From an uncultured Mogibacterium sp. (lineage in GTDB: Bacteria; Bacillota_A; Clostridia; Peptostreptococcales; Anaerovoracaceae): a stretch of DNA of 27,614 bases. The notes beneath the pieces were generated by a model. The model worked only from the letters and a program-made list of their open reading frames with translations. It did not search any database and had not been told where the DNA came from. Both the position numbers and the translations under genes were made by a program. Of this stretch, positions 15,426 through 24,050 are shown one piece after another (positions within the stretch are counted from its first letter, which is position 1; the number at the start of each line of letters is the position of its first letter). The DNA is taken from the NCBI RefSeq assembly GCF_938039775.1, contig NZ_CALHTQ010000001.1, positions 1-27,614 of the forward strand, read 5' to 3'.

Positions 15426-17167
15426 ATGCTATACTTTCTCGAAAACTCATCATAGAGTTCGGTAAATTCAATGTTATCCCTATCTTTAAAATCTCTAACA
15501 AACTGATGCATGTGTAGATGATTTTGTTTTAGTTCAATCTCGGCTGCAGCAATATTCGAGCAGTGGTCGGAGACCCTTTCGATGTCCGCCAATATATCAT
15601 TTAAGATAACACCTAGTTCAATAGTGCAAGCGCCATTTTTAAGGCGCGCTATGTGGTTAGTCTTAATCTGTTCGACGATATCATCAATCAACTCTTCTAG
15701 CGGTTCTACCTTGAGAGCTGTCTTAGCATCCATCTCCAATATGGCTTTGCCTGCTAGTGTCAGTATCTCGCTGACAGCAGCGCTTAATATATCAAGTTCT
15801 CTTCTAGCTTCTCCAGAGAATGATAGTCCCTTATTATGTAGTTCATATATACTCTCAGCGATATTTAGCGAATGATCACCAATTCTCTCTGCATCGGTAA
15901 TACTGTGAAGCATCATCGACACATTTGCCGAGTCCCTCTCCGAAAGTTCAACTTTTGCAAGGCTTACGTTAAATGAACCAAGCTGGTCTTCGTAGTAATC
16001 TAAGAGTTTCTCATCGCTCTTAATCTTCTCAAACAACTCATCACTATATCCGCTCGAGAGCGTAATCGCATCTCTAAAGTTCTGAAATGCAATCTCAACC
16101 ATCTCGTTTGTCTTTGCCCTTGCCTCCTCAACGGCAATCGATGGAGTGCCCAGGAGTCTCTCATCTAGAAAAACCTCAACCTCTTCGTCCTCTTCACCAC
16201 CAACAAATTTGTGGCTGATTGGTACGAGCTTCTCGGCAAACGGAAAGATAATAACCGTCGTAAAAATGTTAAATAGCGAATGGATAATAGCAATATCAAC
16301 AGGTGTAACCGGTTTATTAATAAAGCTGAAATTGATTAGGTAGTGACCGATACTATATAGAGACATGAATATAATAGTTCCAATTATATTAAATGCGATA
16401 TGGACAACTGCTACACGTTTCGCATTCTTATTTACACCAATACTCGAAATAACAGAAGTTACACAAGTTCCTATATTCTGTCCCATAATAATAGGAATGA
16501 CCATGCCATATGTAAGCCCACTAGTCATGGATAGAGCCTGCAAAATTCCCACCGAAGCCGAAGAGCTTTGAATGACTGCAGTTACGATGATTCCAGCAAG
16601 GACTCCAAACACAGGGTTGTTAAATGCAGTAAGCACCTTTGCAAACTCTGGCATATCCTTGAGTGGCTCCATAGCTGAGCTCATGAAATTCATACCGTAC
16701 ATAAGCACTGCAAATCCAAGAATTACGGATCCTGCATCCTTACGCTTATCCGATTTGCTCACCATCATCATCAGAACACCAATTAAAGCCATTATTGGCG
16801 AGAACGCCTCTGGCTTGAGTAGTTTCAAAATTATATTGTCACTGCTTATTCCAACTAAGCTGAGCATCCATGCTGTAACAGTAGTACCAATATTAGTACC
16901 CATGATAACGCCAACAGACTGCTCAAGAGTCATGATGCTAGAGTTTACAAGACCTACAAGCATGACTGTCACTGCCGAAGAACTCTGGATGACTGCAGTT
17001 ACACCGAGTCCAAGCAAGAGAGATTTAAACTTACTTGAAGTCATTGACCTCAAAATGCCCTCGAGTTTACCGCCCGCAAGTTTCTCTAGCCCTTGTGACA
17101 TGACTGACATCCCATATAGAAACAGCGCCAGTCCTCCGAGCAGGTTGATTATCGAAAAAATATCCAT
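15422..17167 (-). CDS. Na+/phosphate cotransporter with C-terminal PhoU-like domain
   Basis: A 581-residue protein of the NptA/PNaS family. The membrane part (about 1-310) has the two inverted-repeat signatures TAVIQSSSAVTVMLVGL with MGTNIGTTVT, and TAVIQSSSASVGIL with MGQNIGTCVT; the QSSS motifs bind substrate and sodium. The C-terminal 230 residues are a soluble helical PhoU-like domain with LHSITDAERIGDHSLNIAE and IERVSDHCSNIAA. Bacterial members may move phosphate or other anions, and the domain may gate transport. The start has a GGAG ribosome site. The 232-bp region before it, 17168-17399, holds no gene; it contains the terminator of the butyrate kinase gene and A+T-rich sequence without a clear promoter. 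Confidence 0.92.
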   Translation of the reverse strand: MDIFSIINLLGGLALFLYGMSVMSQGLEKLAGGKLEGILRSMTSSKFKSLLLGLGVTAVIQSSSAVTVMLVGLVNSSIMTLEQSVGVIMGTNIGTTVTAWMLSLVGISSDNIILKLLKPEAFSPIMALIGVLMMMVSKSDKRKDAGSVILGFAVLMYGMNFMSSAMEPLKDMPEFAKVLTAFNNPVFGVLAGIIVTAVIQSSSASVGILQALSMTSGLTYGMVIPIIMGQNIGTCVTSVISSIGVNKNAKRVAVVHIAFNIIGTIIFMSLYSIGHYLINFSFINKPVTPVDIAIIHSLFNIFTTVIIFPFAEKLVPISHKFVGGEEDEEVEVFLDERLLGTPSIAVEEARAKTNEMVEIAFQNFRDAITLSSGYSDELFEKIKSDEKLLDYYEDQLGSFNVSLAKVELSERDSANVSMMLHSITDAERIGDHSLNIAESIYELHNKGLSFSGEARRELDILSAAVSEILTLAGKAILEMDAKTALKVEPLEELIDDIVEQIKTNHIARLKNGACTIELGVILNDILADIERVSDHCSNIAAAEIELKQNHLHMHQFVRDFKDRDNIEFTELYDEFSRKYSI

Positions 17168-17350
17168 AAATTACATCTCCAATTAATACCCGTACGATTA
17201 TGCACATATTTCTCAATATTTTATCATATTGCTAGTATATCCGCCTTGTTTTTGATGGATAATTTCTATACTTTTGCTACTTTTCCTCTTCTCATGTATT
17301 AATTCTTTATAAATTTTCTAGAAGTTACTGCTATAGAATTGTTGCAATTG

Positions 17351-17378
17351 AAAAGCGCAGCTTTAAAGCCGCACTTTT
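17351..17378 (-). terminator. Intrinsic terminator after the butyrate kinase gene
   Basis: On the minus strand AAAAGTGCGGC pairs with GCTGCGCTTTT over 11 bp with two G-U pairs and a UUUAAA loop, ending in TTTTCAATT. It lies 22 nt after the stop and closes the whole had operon. The mirrored A-run means it may also stop plus-strand transcripts. Confidence 0.8.
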
Positions 17379-17399
17379 GTAATATTAAGAAGCGTATAT

Positions 17400-18530
17400 C
17401 TATAAATGATATTTTAATGAATGAAAGCCACGGAATACAGGAACTCCGGTATATGTGAGTATTTCCACCTGATTGGTCATAGCTTGATATGCGCCAGATG
17501 CGAGAGCTGCAATTTCCCACTCCCCTGGCATAACCCACGTTTCCGAGATCCAGTCTACGTATCTCTCTAAACTCCTTACTATATATTCGCTTCTTGCAAG
17601 TCCGCCAGTAATCAGTATCGCATCAACGTCTCCTTTGAGCACGCACGCACATTCTCCTACAGCCTTTCCGAACTGATATATCATCGCATCGAGAACAAGC
17701 TTTGCATAGTCGTCATTGTCCTCTTCGATGCGTCTCATGATTTCTTGAACATCTGCAGTTCCTAGGTGGCTACTGAGTCCGCTATTTCTAACAATCAAAT
17801 CTTCAAGCTCTTCATGTGTGTAGTCTCCGCTAAATGCCATATCAATTAGCTTCTTTGCCGGTATTGTTCCGGCTCTTAGTGGGGTCATTGGACCATCGCC
17901 GATTAGATTGTCGTTGCTATCAATCATCCTGCCTTTACGGTGAGCTGTTATGGATACACCGCCGCCAAGATGGCAGATGATGAAGTTTGACTCATTATAT
18001 GTTATGCCTTTTTCCAAGCAGTAGCGTCTTGCTACCTCCTTCTGGTTCAGGCAGTGGACGTGACTATCTCTATAAATCCCCTTGATGCCTGTAACTCTCG
18101 CCAAATCCTGAAATTCGTCGGTATCTGGTGGATTTACGATATAAGCCTTTGCATCATATTTATTGGCTAGCTGCCTTGCTATCTGTGAAGCGAGTAGCGC
18201 AGGATGGTGTATTCCAGAGGCTGCGGTTTCACAATCGTATATGATTTTATCATTTATACAATATACACCGCTTGTTGAGGGGAGAAGCCCTCCTCCTCTG
18301 CCAACGAATGCGTCTACCTCTTGTAGATTTACACCATTACATGCGCACCTGTTTTCCACAAGTAGCTTTCTGTAGCTGAGCTGCTCCTGTATACTGCCAA
18401 ACTGAGCGAGTTCATCTTTCTTATGATATATATTCTCGATAAATACCTTTTCGCAGTTGTGATAAAACCCGAATTTCGTCGATGTCGATCCAGGATTTAT
18501 AGCCACTATGTTATATATCTTTTTGTCCAT
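17400..18530 (-). CDS. buk: Butyrate kinase (acyl kinase, ASKHA family)
   Basis: Forms ATP and a short-chain fatty acid from an acyl phosphate. The ATG at 18530 is chosen over the upstream one at 18584 because the AAAGGGGG ribosome site precedes it and the protein then starts MDKKIYNIVAINPGSTSTKFG, as butyrate kinases do. The 376 residues include the phosphate 1 motif NPGSTSTKFG, ICHLGGGVSITAHRKGRM near 199-216, GDGPMTPLRAG, and GDVDAILITGG for the adenosine region. It may prefer branched or longer acids. It is the last gene of the had operon, but no phosphotransbutyrylase gene (ptb), which makes the acyl phosphate, is in the window. Confidence 0.93.
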   Translation of the reverse strand: MDKKIYNIVAINPGSTSTKFGFYHNCEKVFIENIYHKKDELAQFGSIQEQLSYRKLLVENRCACNGVNLQEVDAFVGRGGGLLPSTSGVYCINDKIIYDCETAASGIHHPALLASQIARQLANKYDAKAYIVNPPDTDEFQDLARVTGIKGIYRDSHVHCLNQKEVARRYCLEKGITYNESNFIICHLGGGVSITAHRKGRMIDSNDNLIGDGPMTPLRAGTIPAKKLIDMAFSGDYTHEELEDLIVRNSGLSSHLGTADVQEIMRRIEEDNDDYAKLVLDAMIYQFGKAVGECACVLKGDVDAILITGGLARSEYIVRSLERYVDWISETWVMPGEWEIAALASGAYQAMTNQVEILTYTGVPVFRGFHSLKYHL

Positions 18531-18557
18531 AATGTCCCCCTTTGGCAGTTGTGAAGA

Positions 18558-18592
18558 ACAGGGGAATGCAGTACATGTCCGCACACCCCTGT
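18558..18592 (-). repeat. Intercistronic hairpin between etfA and buk
   Basis: On the minus strand ACAGGGG and CCCCTGT pair over 7 bp, and after one U-U mismatch GUGC and GCAU continue the stem for 4 bp around an 11-nt loop. No U-run follows. It lies between the etfA stop (18604) and the buk ribosome site, so it could slow polymerase, protect the upstream mRNA from 3' decay, or mark a processing point. Confidence 0.6.
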
Positions 18593-18603
18593 ACTTGCCT
18601 AAA

Positions 18604-19719
18604 TTAAGCAGTTTCTTTCGCTGCTTTGATTGAGTCGATTAGCAGTGGAACAACTTTGAATAAGTCACCAGTAATTCCGTAATCTGCAATTTCGAAGATT
18701 GGAGCTGTCTCATTCTTGTTAATTGCTATTATACATTCAGAATCCTGCATTCCAGCCTTGTGCTGAATTGCTCCAGATATTCCTAATGCAACATATATTC
18801 TTGGGTGAACAGTCTTGCCTGTCTGTCCTACCTGATGATCAGCACTAATCCATCCGGCATCTACGCAGGCTCTCGAAGAACCTACTACGCCGCCGAGCAG
18901 TTCCGCCAGTTCAGTTGCAAGAGCAATTCCGCCCTCAACATCTTTTGCAATTCCTCTGCCTACAGATACGATTACATCAGCACCGATTAAATCTACCATT
19001 TTCTTGGCAGCCTTAACGATATCTAGAACCTCTGTCTCGATATCAGAAGCGACTAATTCGAACTCTGGATGCATAATCTCTACATTTGCAGCTCCAGCTT
19101 CGTCGTATGGTCTCTTCTGCATTACACCCGGTCTTACAGTTGCCATCGCTGGTCTGAACCTTGGGCAAACGATGGTAGCCATAAGGTGTCCACCGAATGC
19201 AGGACGAGTCATCTTGAGGTTGGTGTTTACATCAAAGAGCTTAGTATCAAACTTCATGTTGTCTACATCGAGGGATGATCCTGAGCGCAGGAAGTTTATA
19301 TATCCATCTAAATCTATATCAAGGTGTGTACAGTCTGCACAGAGTCCTGTATGAAGTCTTGCTGCGCATCTAGGTGCAAGATCTCTGCCGATGTTAGATG
19401 CTCCAAATAGCATTACCTCCGGTCTAAACTCCTGCACCGCTTCACTTATAACCTTAGTATATCCGTCTGTAGTATAATTTTTGAGCAATGGGCTGTTATA
19501 TACGTACACACCATCTGCACCGTAGCCGCCGAGTTCAGAAGCTAGATCATCTACGTCATCTCCGAGAAGTATTCCGTATAGATTGCATCCTAGCTCATCC
19601 GCTAGCTTTCTTCCCTCGGATATAAGCTCAAATGTTGTTGGCATCATCTTGCCTTGGCGCTGTTCACAGAATACCCATACATTCTTGAAAGCGTCGATTT
19701 GTGAACTATCGTAAGCCAT
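18604..19719 (-). CDS. etfA: Electron transfer flavoprotein alpha subunit
   Basis: Partner of EtfB; carries the alpha-FAD that passes electrons to the acyl-CoA dehydrogenase. The 371 residues begin with a short extension, then VWVFCEQRQGKMMPTTFEL starts the usual domain. GASNIGRDLAPRCAARL is at about 114-130. The FAD-binding half has VSVGRGIAKDVEGG, VGSSRACVDAGW, HQVGQTGKTVHPRIYVALGI, and SGAIQHKAGMQ with INKNETAPIFEIADYGI, the standard C-terminal signature. AAAGGAG precedes the ATG, and 15 bp separate it from the etfB stop. Its place behind acdB and etfB points to the AcdB-EtfAB complex. Confidence 0.96.
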   Translation of the reverse strand: MAYDSSQIDAFKNVWVFCEQRQGKMMPTTFELISEGRKLADELGCNLYGILLGDDVDDLASELGGYGADGVYVYNSPLLKNYTTDGYTKVISEAVQEFRPEVMLFGASNIGRDLAPRCAARLHTGLCADCTHLDIDLDGYINFLRSGSSLDVDNMKFDTKLFDVNTNLKMTRPAFGGHLMATIVCPRFRPAMATVRPGVMQKRPYDEAGAANVEIMHPEFELVASDIETEVLDIVKAAKKMVDLIGADVIVSVGRGIAKDVEGGIALATELAELLGGVVGSSRACVDAGWISADHQVGQTGKTVHPRIYVALGISGAIQHKAGMQDSECIIAINKNETAPIFEIADYGITGDLFKVVPLLIDSIKAAKETA

Positions 19720-19734
19720 GTTGAATTCTCCTTT

Positions 19735-20535
19735 CTATATGATGTGCTTGCCTGTCAGAATCGATACAAGCTCATCAGTGGTATTCTTGTCTGAACCTTC
19801 TAGCATCATGCCACCACCCTTAACTGGAGGTGTAAACGACTTATAGATATTGGTTGGAGAACCCTTTAGTCCAATGGTAGTCTTATCGATAAGTGGATGA
19901 TTCTCAAGTGCTGCAAAATCCATAATTTTGAGAGGCATATCCCAGCATTTCTCAGTTCCAATTACGCTCATGTATCTTGGTGTATTGAGCTCCTTGATGC
20001 AAGTAATCATACAAGGCGTTGGAATCTTTACGAGCATATATCCATCTTCGAGCATTCTCTTGATGATAAGAAACTCGCCTTCCTTAGTAACTTCACCGGC
20101 ATATGTAACCTGTGGTAGATGTAGTTTCTCAGCGATCTGAGGGCCTACCTGTGCAGTGTCACCATCGATAGCCTGACGACCAGCGATTATTATGTCATCC
20201 TCTTCGATTCCATAAGTATCTATTGCCGCTGCAAGAATCTGCGAAGTGGCATATGTATCTGATCCTCCGAATTCACGAGCAGAAACTAGTACTGTCTCAT
20301 CTACACCCATTGCCATTAGTTCTCTTAGCATTCCTTCAGCTGGCATAGGTCCCATCGTGAAAGCTACTACCTTATATCCAAACTCTTCCTTTAGAGTGAG
20401 CGCTTGCTCTACAGCATTAAGGTCATCAGGATTGATGATAGTCTGCATTGAAGCGCGGTTAAGTGTTCCATCCTCGTTTACTGCAACCTTGCCGGAGGTA
20501 TCAGGAACCTGTTTTACTGTTACAAAAATTTTCAT
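19735..20535 (-). CDS. etfB: Electron transfer flavoprotein beta subunit
   Basis: The 266 residues begin MKIFVTVKQVPDTSGKVAV and contain NPDDLNAVEQALTLKE, a GRQAIDGDTAQVGPQIAEKL nucleotide-binding segment around 118-137, and TPCMITCIKELNTPRYMSV, the EtfB signature, around 176-194. EtfB proteins of anaerobes paired with acyl-CoA dehydrogenases usually hold a second FAD and bifurcate electrons from NADH to ferredoxin and enoyl-CoA; that function is inferred from this operon context. GGAGGAAGG supports the start; the gap from acdB is 15 bp. Confidence 0.96.
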   Translation of the reverse strand: MKIFVTVKQVPDTSGKVAVNEDGTLNRASMQTIINPDDLNAVEQALTLKEEFGYKVVAFTMGPMPAEGMLRELMAMGVDETVLVSAREFGGSDTYATSQILAAAIDTYGIEEDDIIIAGRQAIDGDTAQVGPQIAEKLHLPQVTYAGEVTKEGEFLIIKRMLEDGYMLVKIPTPCMITCIKELNTPRYMSVIGTEKCWDMPLKIMDFAALENHPLIDKTTIGLKGSPTNIYKSFTPPVKGGGMMLEGSDKNTTDELVSILTGKHII

Positions 20536-20550
20536 TTATTCCTTCCTCCT

Positions 20551-21693
20551 CTACTTAAGCAAATTATTTGCGATTACAACTTCCTGAATCTGGCTGGTTC
20601 CTTCAAATATGCTCATGATACGAGCATCTCTATAAAGTCTCTCTACTCTATATTCCTTGATATAGCCATATCCACCATGAATCTGTACAGCCTTGTAAGC
20701 GCAGCGGTTTGCAGCTTCTGCAGCGAAGTACTTAGCGATAGAGCAAGCCATTCCTGCCTGAGGAGAATTTTGGTCCTTGAGAGTAGCTGCGTGATATGTT
20801 AGCTGTCTAGCGGCTTCTACATCTGCCTGCATCTCAGCAATCATGAAGCTCACGCCTTGAAAATCTGCTATTCTACGGCCAAACTGCTTACGCTCCTTAG
20901 CGTACTTTACAGCTTCATCGAGGCAGCCCTGAGCTACTCCTACCGACATAGCCGCTACTCCGAGTCTACCTCCATCAAGTGTCTTCATAGCATACTGGAA
21001 TCCCTTGTTGAGAGGTCCGATTAAATTAGCCTTTGGCACTCTTACATCTTCAAATACAACGTCAGAAGTTGGATATCCATTGATTCCCATCTTCTTCTCA
21101 GGCGCTCCAAGCGATACGCCGTCTGCGTGCATATCTACGATGAACATCGAGATTCCGCGAGAACCCTTTTGAGATAGGTCTGTCTTTGCATAGATGATAA
21201 TCCAGTCAGCCATAGGTGCACCAGATATGAAGCACTTACGACCATTGATGATAAAGTCATCACCATCTGGAATTGCTGTTGTAGTAGTTCCACCTGCATC
21301 TGACCCTGCGCCAGGTTCAGTGAGTCCGAACACGAGAATTTTCTCACCGCTTGCAACCTGCGGTAGATATTCCTTTTTCTGAGACTCGCTTCCCGCGAGC
21401 AGAAGAGGTCCTCCGCCGAGCGAATTTGATGTATTTGCATATATTGCAAGAACTGCATCCTGGCGAGCGAACTCTTCATCCATGAGTACGTATGTCAAGC
21501 TGTCAGCTCCAGCTCCGCCGTACTCCTCAGGAATCTTCACTCCCATAAATCCGTAGCGTGACATCTTCTTGTGCATATCCCAGTTAAATTCACCAGTTTC
21601 ATCTAGTTCATCCTGAAGCTCCTTGGTGAATTCTGTCTCTGCAAACTCGCGGAACAGTTTCTGCTGAAGTGCATGCTTTCGATCTAAAATCAT
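20551..21693 (-). CDS. acdB: Acyl-CoA dehydrogenase (2-enoyl-CoA reducing)
   Basis: A 380-residue FAD protein of normal length. GLTEPGAGSDAGG and WIIIYAKTD with GRKCFISGAP mark the FAD and substrate-binding middle domain. AVQIHGGYGYIKEYRVERLYRDARI precedes the catalytic base Glu364 in IFEGTSQIQ, placed as in short-chain enzymes. In this operon the likely direction is reduction of the 2-enoyl-CoA made by HadBC, with electrons delivered by EtfAB. The ribosome site AAGGAGG overlaps the stop of the upstream dehydrogenase gene, 12 bp before the ATG. The symbol acdB follows the C. difficile isocaproate pathway; the acyl chain itself (isocaproyl, phenylpropionyl or other) is not known. Confidence 0.93.
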   Translation of the reverse strand: MILDRKHALQQKLFREFAETEFTKELQDELDETGEFNWDMHKKMSRYGFMGVKIPEEYGGAGADSLTYVLMDEEFARQDAVLAIYANTSNSLGGGPLLLAGSESQKKEYLPQVASGEKILVFGLTEPGAGSDAGGTTTTAIPDGDDFIINGRKCFISGAPMADWIIIYAKTDLSQKGSRGISMFIVDMHADGVSLGAPEKKMGINGYPTSDVVFEDVRVPKANLIGPLNKGFQYAMKTLDGGRLGVAAMSVGVAQGCLDEAVKYAKERKQFGRRIADFQGVSFMIAEMQADVEAARQLTYHAATLKDQNSPQAGMACSIAKYFAAEAANRCAYKAVQIHGGYGYIKEYRVERLYRDARIMSIFEGTSQIQEVVIANNLLK

Positions 21694-21705
21694 TTATTTA
21701 CCTCC

Positions 21706-22707
21706 TTAGCATGGTATTTCATGAGATGACTTACCTTCTGTCAAAACCTCATAGATGCTGTCAACTCCACATGCTGCCATAGATTCAGCTGCCTCTTCAG
21801 TGAAGAATGCCATGTGTGGTGTGTGATATACATTTACGAATGAACGCAGATATTTAAGTTTAAAGTAAGGCATTCCTTCAGTTCTGATAATGTCTGTGCT
21901 ATGTGGAATGTGGATAATGCCAGTCTCTCCTGGAAATGCATCACAGAAGAGTGCACCGATTTTTTCACTTTCAATACCCTCGATAATAGCATCTACATCG
22001 AGTAGTTCACCTCTCGCGTTGTTAATTATGATTACTCCATCCTTCATCTTTGCCACTGCATCTCTATCAATCATGCCGGTCGTAGCTGGTAGTAGTGGCA
22101 TATGAATTGTTATTACATCGCATTCCTTGTATATGGTATCCACATCGACGTAGGTTGCGAATTCCTTAACTTCGTCATCCTGAACTACGTCATATGCTAG
22201 GATTTTGCAACCAAATCCACTTAGAATCTTGATTACAGTTTTACCAATCTTTCCTGCACCGAGCACTCCCACTGTGAGAGATCTGAGCTCTCTGCCCATC
22301 TTGCCTTTTAGTGTAAAGTCGTTGTCATTTGTGTTATACAGCGCTTTCTTCTGGTGACGCATGCACATCAGTATCGCCATTACAGAGTATTCCGCAACTC
22401 CATTTGGAGCATATGTACCGTTGCAAAGCTTAAATCCAAGCTTCTTAGCATACTCAACATTCATGTGATTGTATCCTACGCATCGTGATGCTAATACCTT
22501 AACACCCATCTTCTTTAGTTCATCAAGCACCTCGTTAGAATATGTGCTCTGCCCTAGAGTAGTGATTCCATCACTTCCTTCAGCAAGGTTAACTGTAGTA
22601 TCGTCAAGATTTGCTCTTGTAATAACCACGTCTATACCGTACTTCTCACATAGATTTCTGATGACAGGCTCTTCATCAGGTCTAACTTCATATGCAGTAA
22701 TTTTCAT
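21706..22707 (-). CDS. ldhA: (R)-2-hydroxyacid dehydrogenase (LdhA/FldH-like, NAD-dependent)
   Basis: Reduces a 2-oxoacid, probably the transaminated form of the fermented amino acid, to the (R)-2-hydroxyacid. At 333 residues it has the length of C. difficile LdhA (2-hydroxyisocaproate dehydrogenase). It shows the D-lactate dehydrogenase layout: CVGYNHMNVEYAKKLG, the NAD-binding GVLGAGKIGKTV near 147-158, NNARGELLD with the substrate-binding Arg, and VYHTPHMAFFTEEA with the catalytic His. AAAGGAGAAATGGT precedes the ATG. The 66-bp gap after hadA is the second largest inside the had unit and contains an isolated TTGACA. Confidence 0.92.
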   Translation of the reverse strand: MKITAYEVRPDEEPVIRNLCEKYGIDVVITRANLDDTTVNLAEGSDGITTLGQSTYSNEVLDELKKMGVKVLASRCVGYNHMNVEYAKKLGFKLCNGTYAPNGVAEYSVMAILMCMRHQKKALYNTNDNDFTLKGKMGRELRSLTVGVLGAGKIGKTVIKILSGFGCKILAYDVVQDDEVKEFATYVDVDTIYKECDVITIHMPLLPATTGMIDRDAVAKMKDGVIIINNARGELLDVDAIIEGIESEKIGALFCDAFPGETGIIHIPHSTDIIRTEGMPYFKLKYLRSFVNVYHTPHMAFFTEEAAESMAACGVDSIYEVLTEGKSSHEIPC

Positions 22708-22773
22708 ACCATTTCTCCTTTGTAAATCACTTTTCTTGTGTCAAACCTATGCATTTTCCTTGTATATTTTAAA

Positions 22774-24012
22774 TTAGTCCCTAAGTGCTGGATCCATATC
22801 GATTGCAGCACCACTCTTTATTAACTCATCTATAGCTTCGGCAGAGTACCCAAGTTCACCGAGAATATCCTTTGTCTGCTCTCCAAGATAAGGTCCTCTC
22901 TCATATGGAGGAAGTCCCATCTGGTCGAATAAAACTGGAGGTCTTACGAGTGTACGCTTGTTTCCATTGCTATAAGACATCTCATAGAAGCAATCCGATG
23001 CCCATGCCTGCTTATCTTCTAGGAGGCTGTCCCACTCCTGTGCAATTGCGTATGGCAAATCATTTGCATCCAGCAGCTTGCACCATTCGTCGCAAGTCTT
23101 TTTCTTAAACTCTGCAGTTATCCACGCTGAGAACTCTTCACGATTAGGAATTAGATTCTTCTGTGGATAATATCTAGCATCGTCAGCAAGTTCTGGATAT
23201 CCCATAGCGTTCATCAGTATTGGATAATGTCTATCGTACTGAGGCATTGCTATCTGGAGCCACTGACCATCAGCCGTCTCATAGCAGAGTACAAGTGGAT
23301 TTCCGAGCTTCCATCTCTCCATAGGGTACTGAGTGCTATCTGCTCCGTACTGGCTTGCCTGTAACATTAGTGAGATATCCCATATTGCGCTGTGGAATAG
23401 TGATACTACTACATGATCTCCCTCACCAGTCATCTTAGCCTTGAATAGTGCTGCGAGAACTCCAGCTGCTAGGTTCATAGCAACCTGGTGATCTCCGAAG
23501 CCCTGAACTGTTAGCATTGGCAAGCTGTTTTTGTCACGAAGAGGTCCTAAGATGCCGCCTCTTGCGTAAAATGCAGTAAAGTCGAATCCTGGGAGGTCTT
23601 TATCAGGACCTTTTTCACCGTATCCTGATACATATCCGTACACTAGCTTAGGGTATTTCTCATGTAGAGTTTCCCAATCGAGTCCAGCTCTCTTTAGCGG
23701 TGACTGACGCCAGTTACAGATGAATACGTCTGCTGTTGACAGAAGCTTCTCAAGTGCTTCTCTTCCCTCTTCAGACTTCGTATTGAGTGAAATACAAGTC
23801 TTACCTGCGTTCTCTAAGTCATATGATGTATTTTCCTTCTGATCTAGAGGTCTACCTTCGTTCACCGCAGTGTATCGAAGCGGATCTCCCATAGGTGGTT
23901 CAACCTTGATAACCTCAGCGCCAAGGTCTGCCAGAAATCTTGCTGTACAAGGTGCTGCGATAAATGTCGCCATCTCAACTACTCTGATTCCCTCAAGTGG
24001 TCTATTCCCCAT
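22774..24012 (-). CDS. hadA: 2-hydroxyacyl-CoA transferase, CaiB/BaiF family III
   Basis: Moves CoA from the end-product acyl-CoA to the (R)-2-hydroxyacid, so no ATP is spent on activation. The 412 residues begin PLEGIRVVEMATFIAAPCTARFLADLGAEVIKVEPP, as family III CoA-transferases do. Asp174 in GFGDHQVAMNLAAG aligns with the catalytic aspartate that forms the acyl-anhydride with CoA acids. PGFDFTAFYARGG precedes it. The start has AAGGAGG at good spacing. Its place next to hadBC and ldhA makes the HadA/FldA role much more likely than carnitine or bile-acid metabolism. Confidence 0.93.
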   Translation of the reverse strand: MGNRPLEGIRVVEMATFIAAPCTARFLADLGAEVIKVEPPMGDPLRYTAVNEGRPLDQKENTSYDLENAGKTCISLNTKSEEGREALEKLLSTADVFICNWRQSPLKRAGLDWETLHEKYPKLVYGYVSGYGEKGPDKDLPGFDFTAFYARGGILGPLRDKNSLPMLTVQGFGDHQVAMNLAAGVLAALFKAKMTGEGDHVVVSLFHSAIWDISLMLQASQYGADSTQYPMERWKLGNPLVLCYETADGQWLQIAMPQYDRHYPILMNAMGYPELADDARYYPQKNLIPNREEFSAWITAEFKKKTCDEWCKLLDANDLPYAIAQEWDSLLEDKQAWASDCFYEMSYSNGNKRTLVRPPVLFDQMGLPPYERGPYLGEQTKDILGELGYSAEAIDELIKSGAAIDMDPALRD

Positions 24013-24050
24013 TTTGTCCTCCTTAAATTTATCTATACGCTTGCTGCGTT

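Noticed and set aside
18531..18584. Longer N-terminus of butyrate kinase
   Set aside because: The added residues do not look like the family and lie upstream of the ribosome site, in the hairpin region; the ATG at 18530 is better.
22739..22744. Perfect TTGACA (minus strand) in the hadA-ldhA gap
   Set aside because: No -10-like hexamer lies 15-19 bp downstream; that position holds the ldhA ribosome site. Not enough for an internal promoter.
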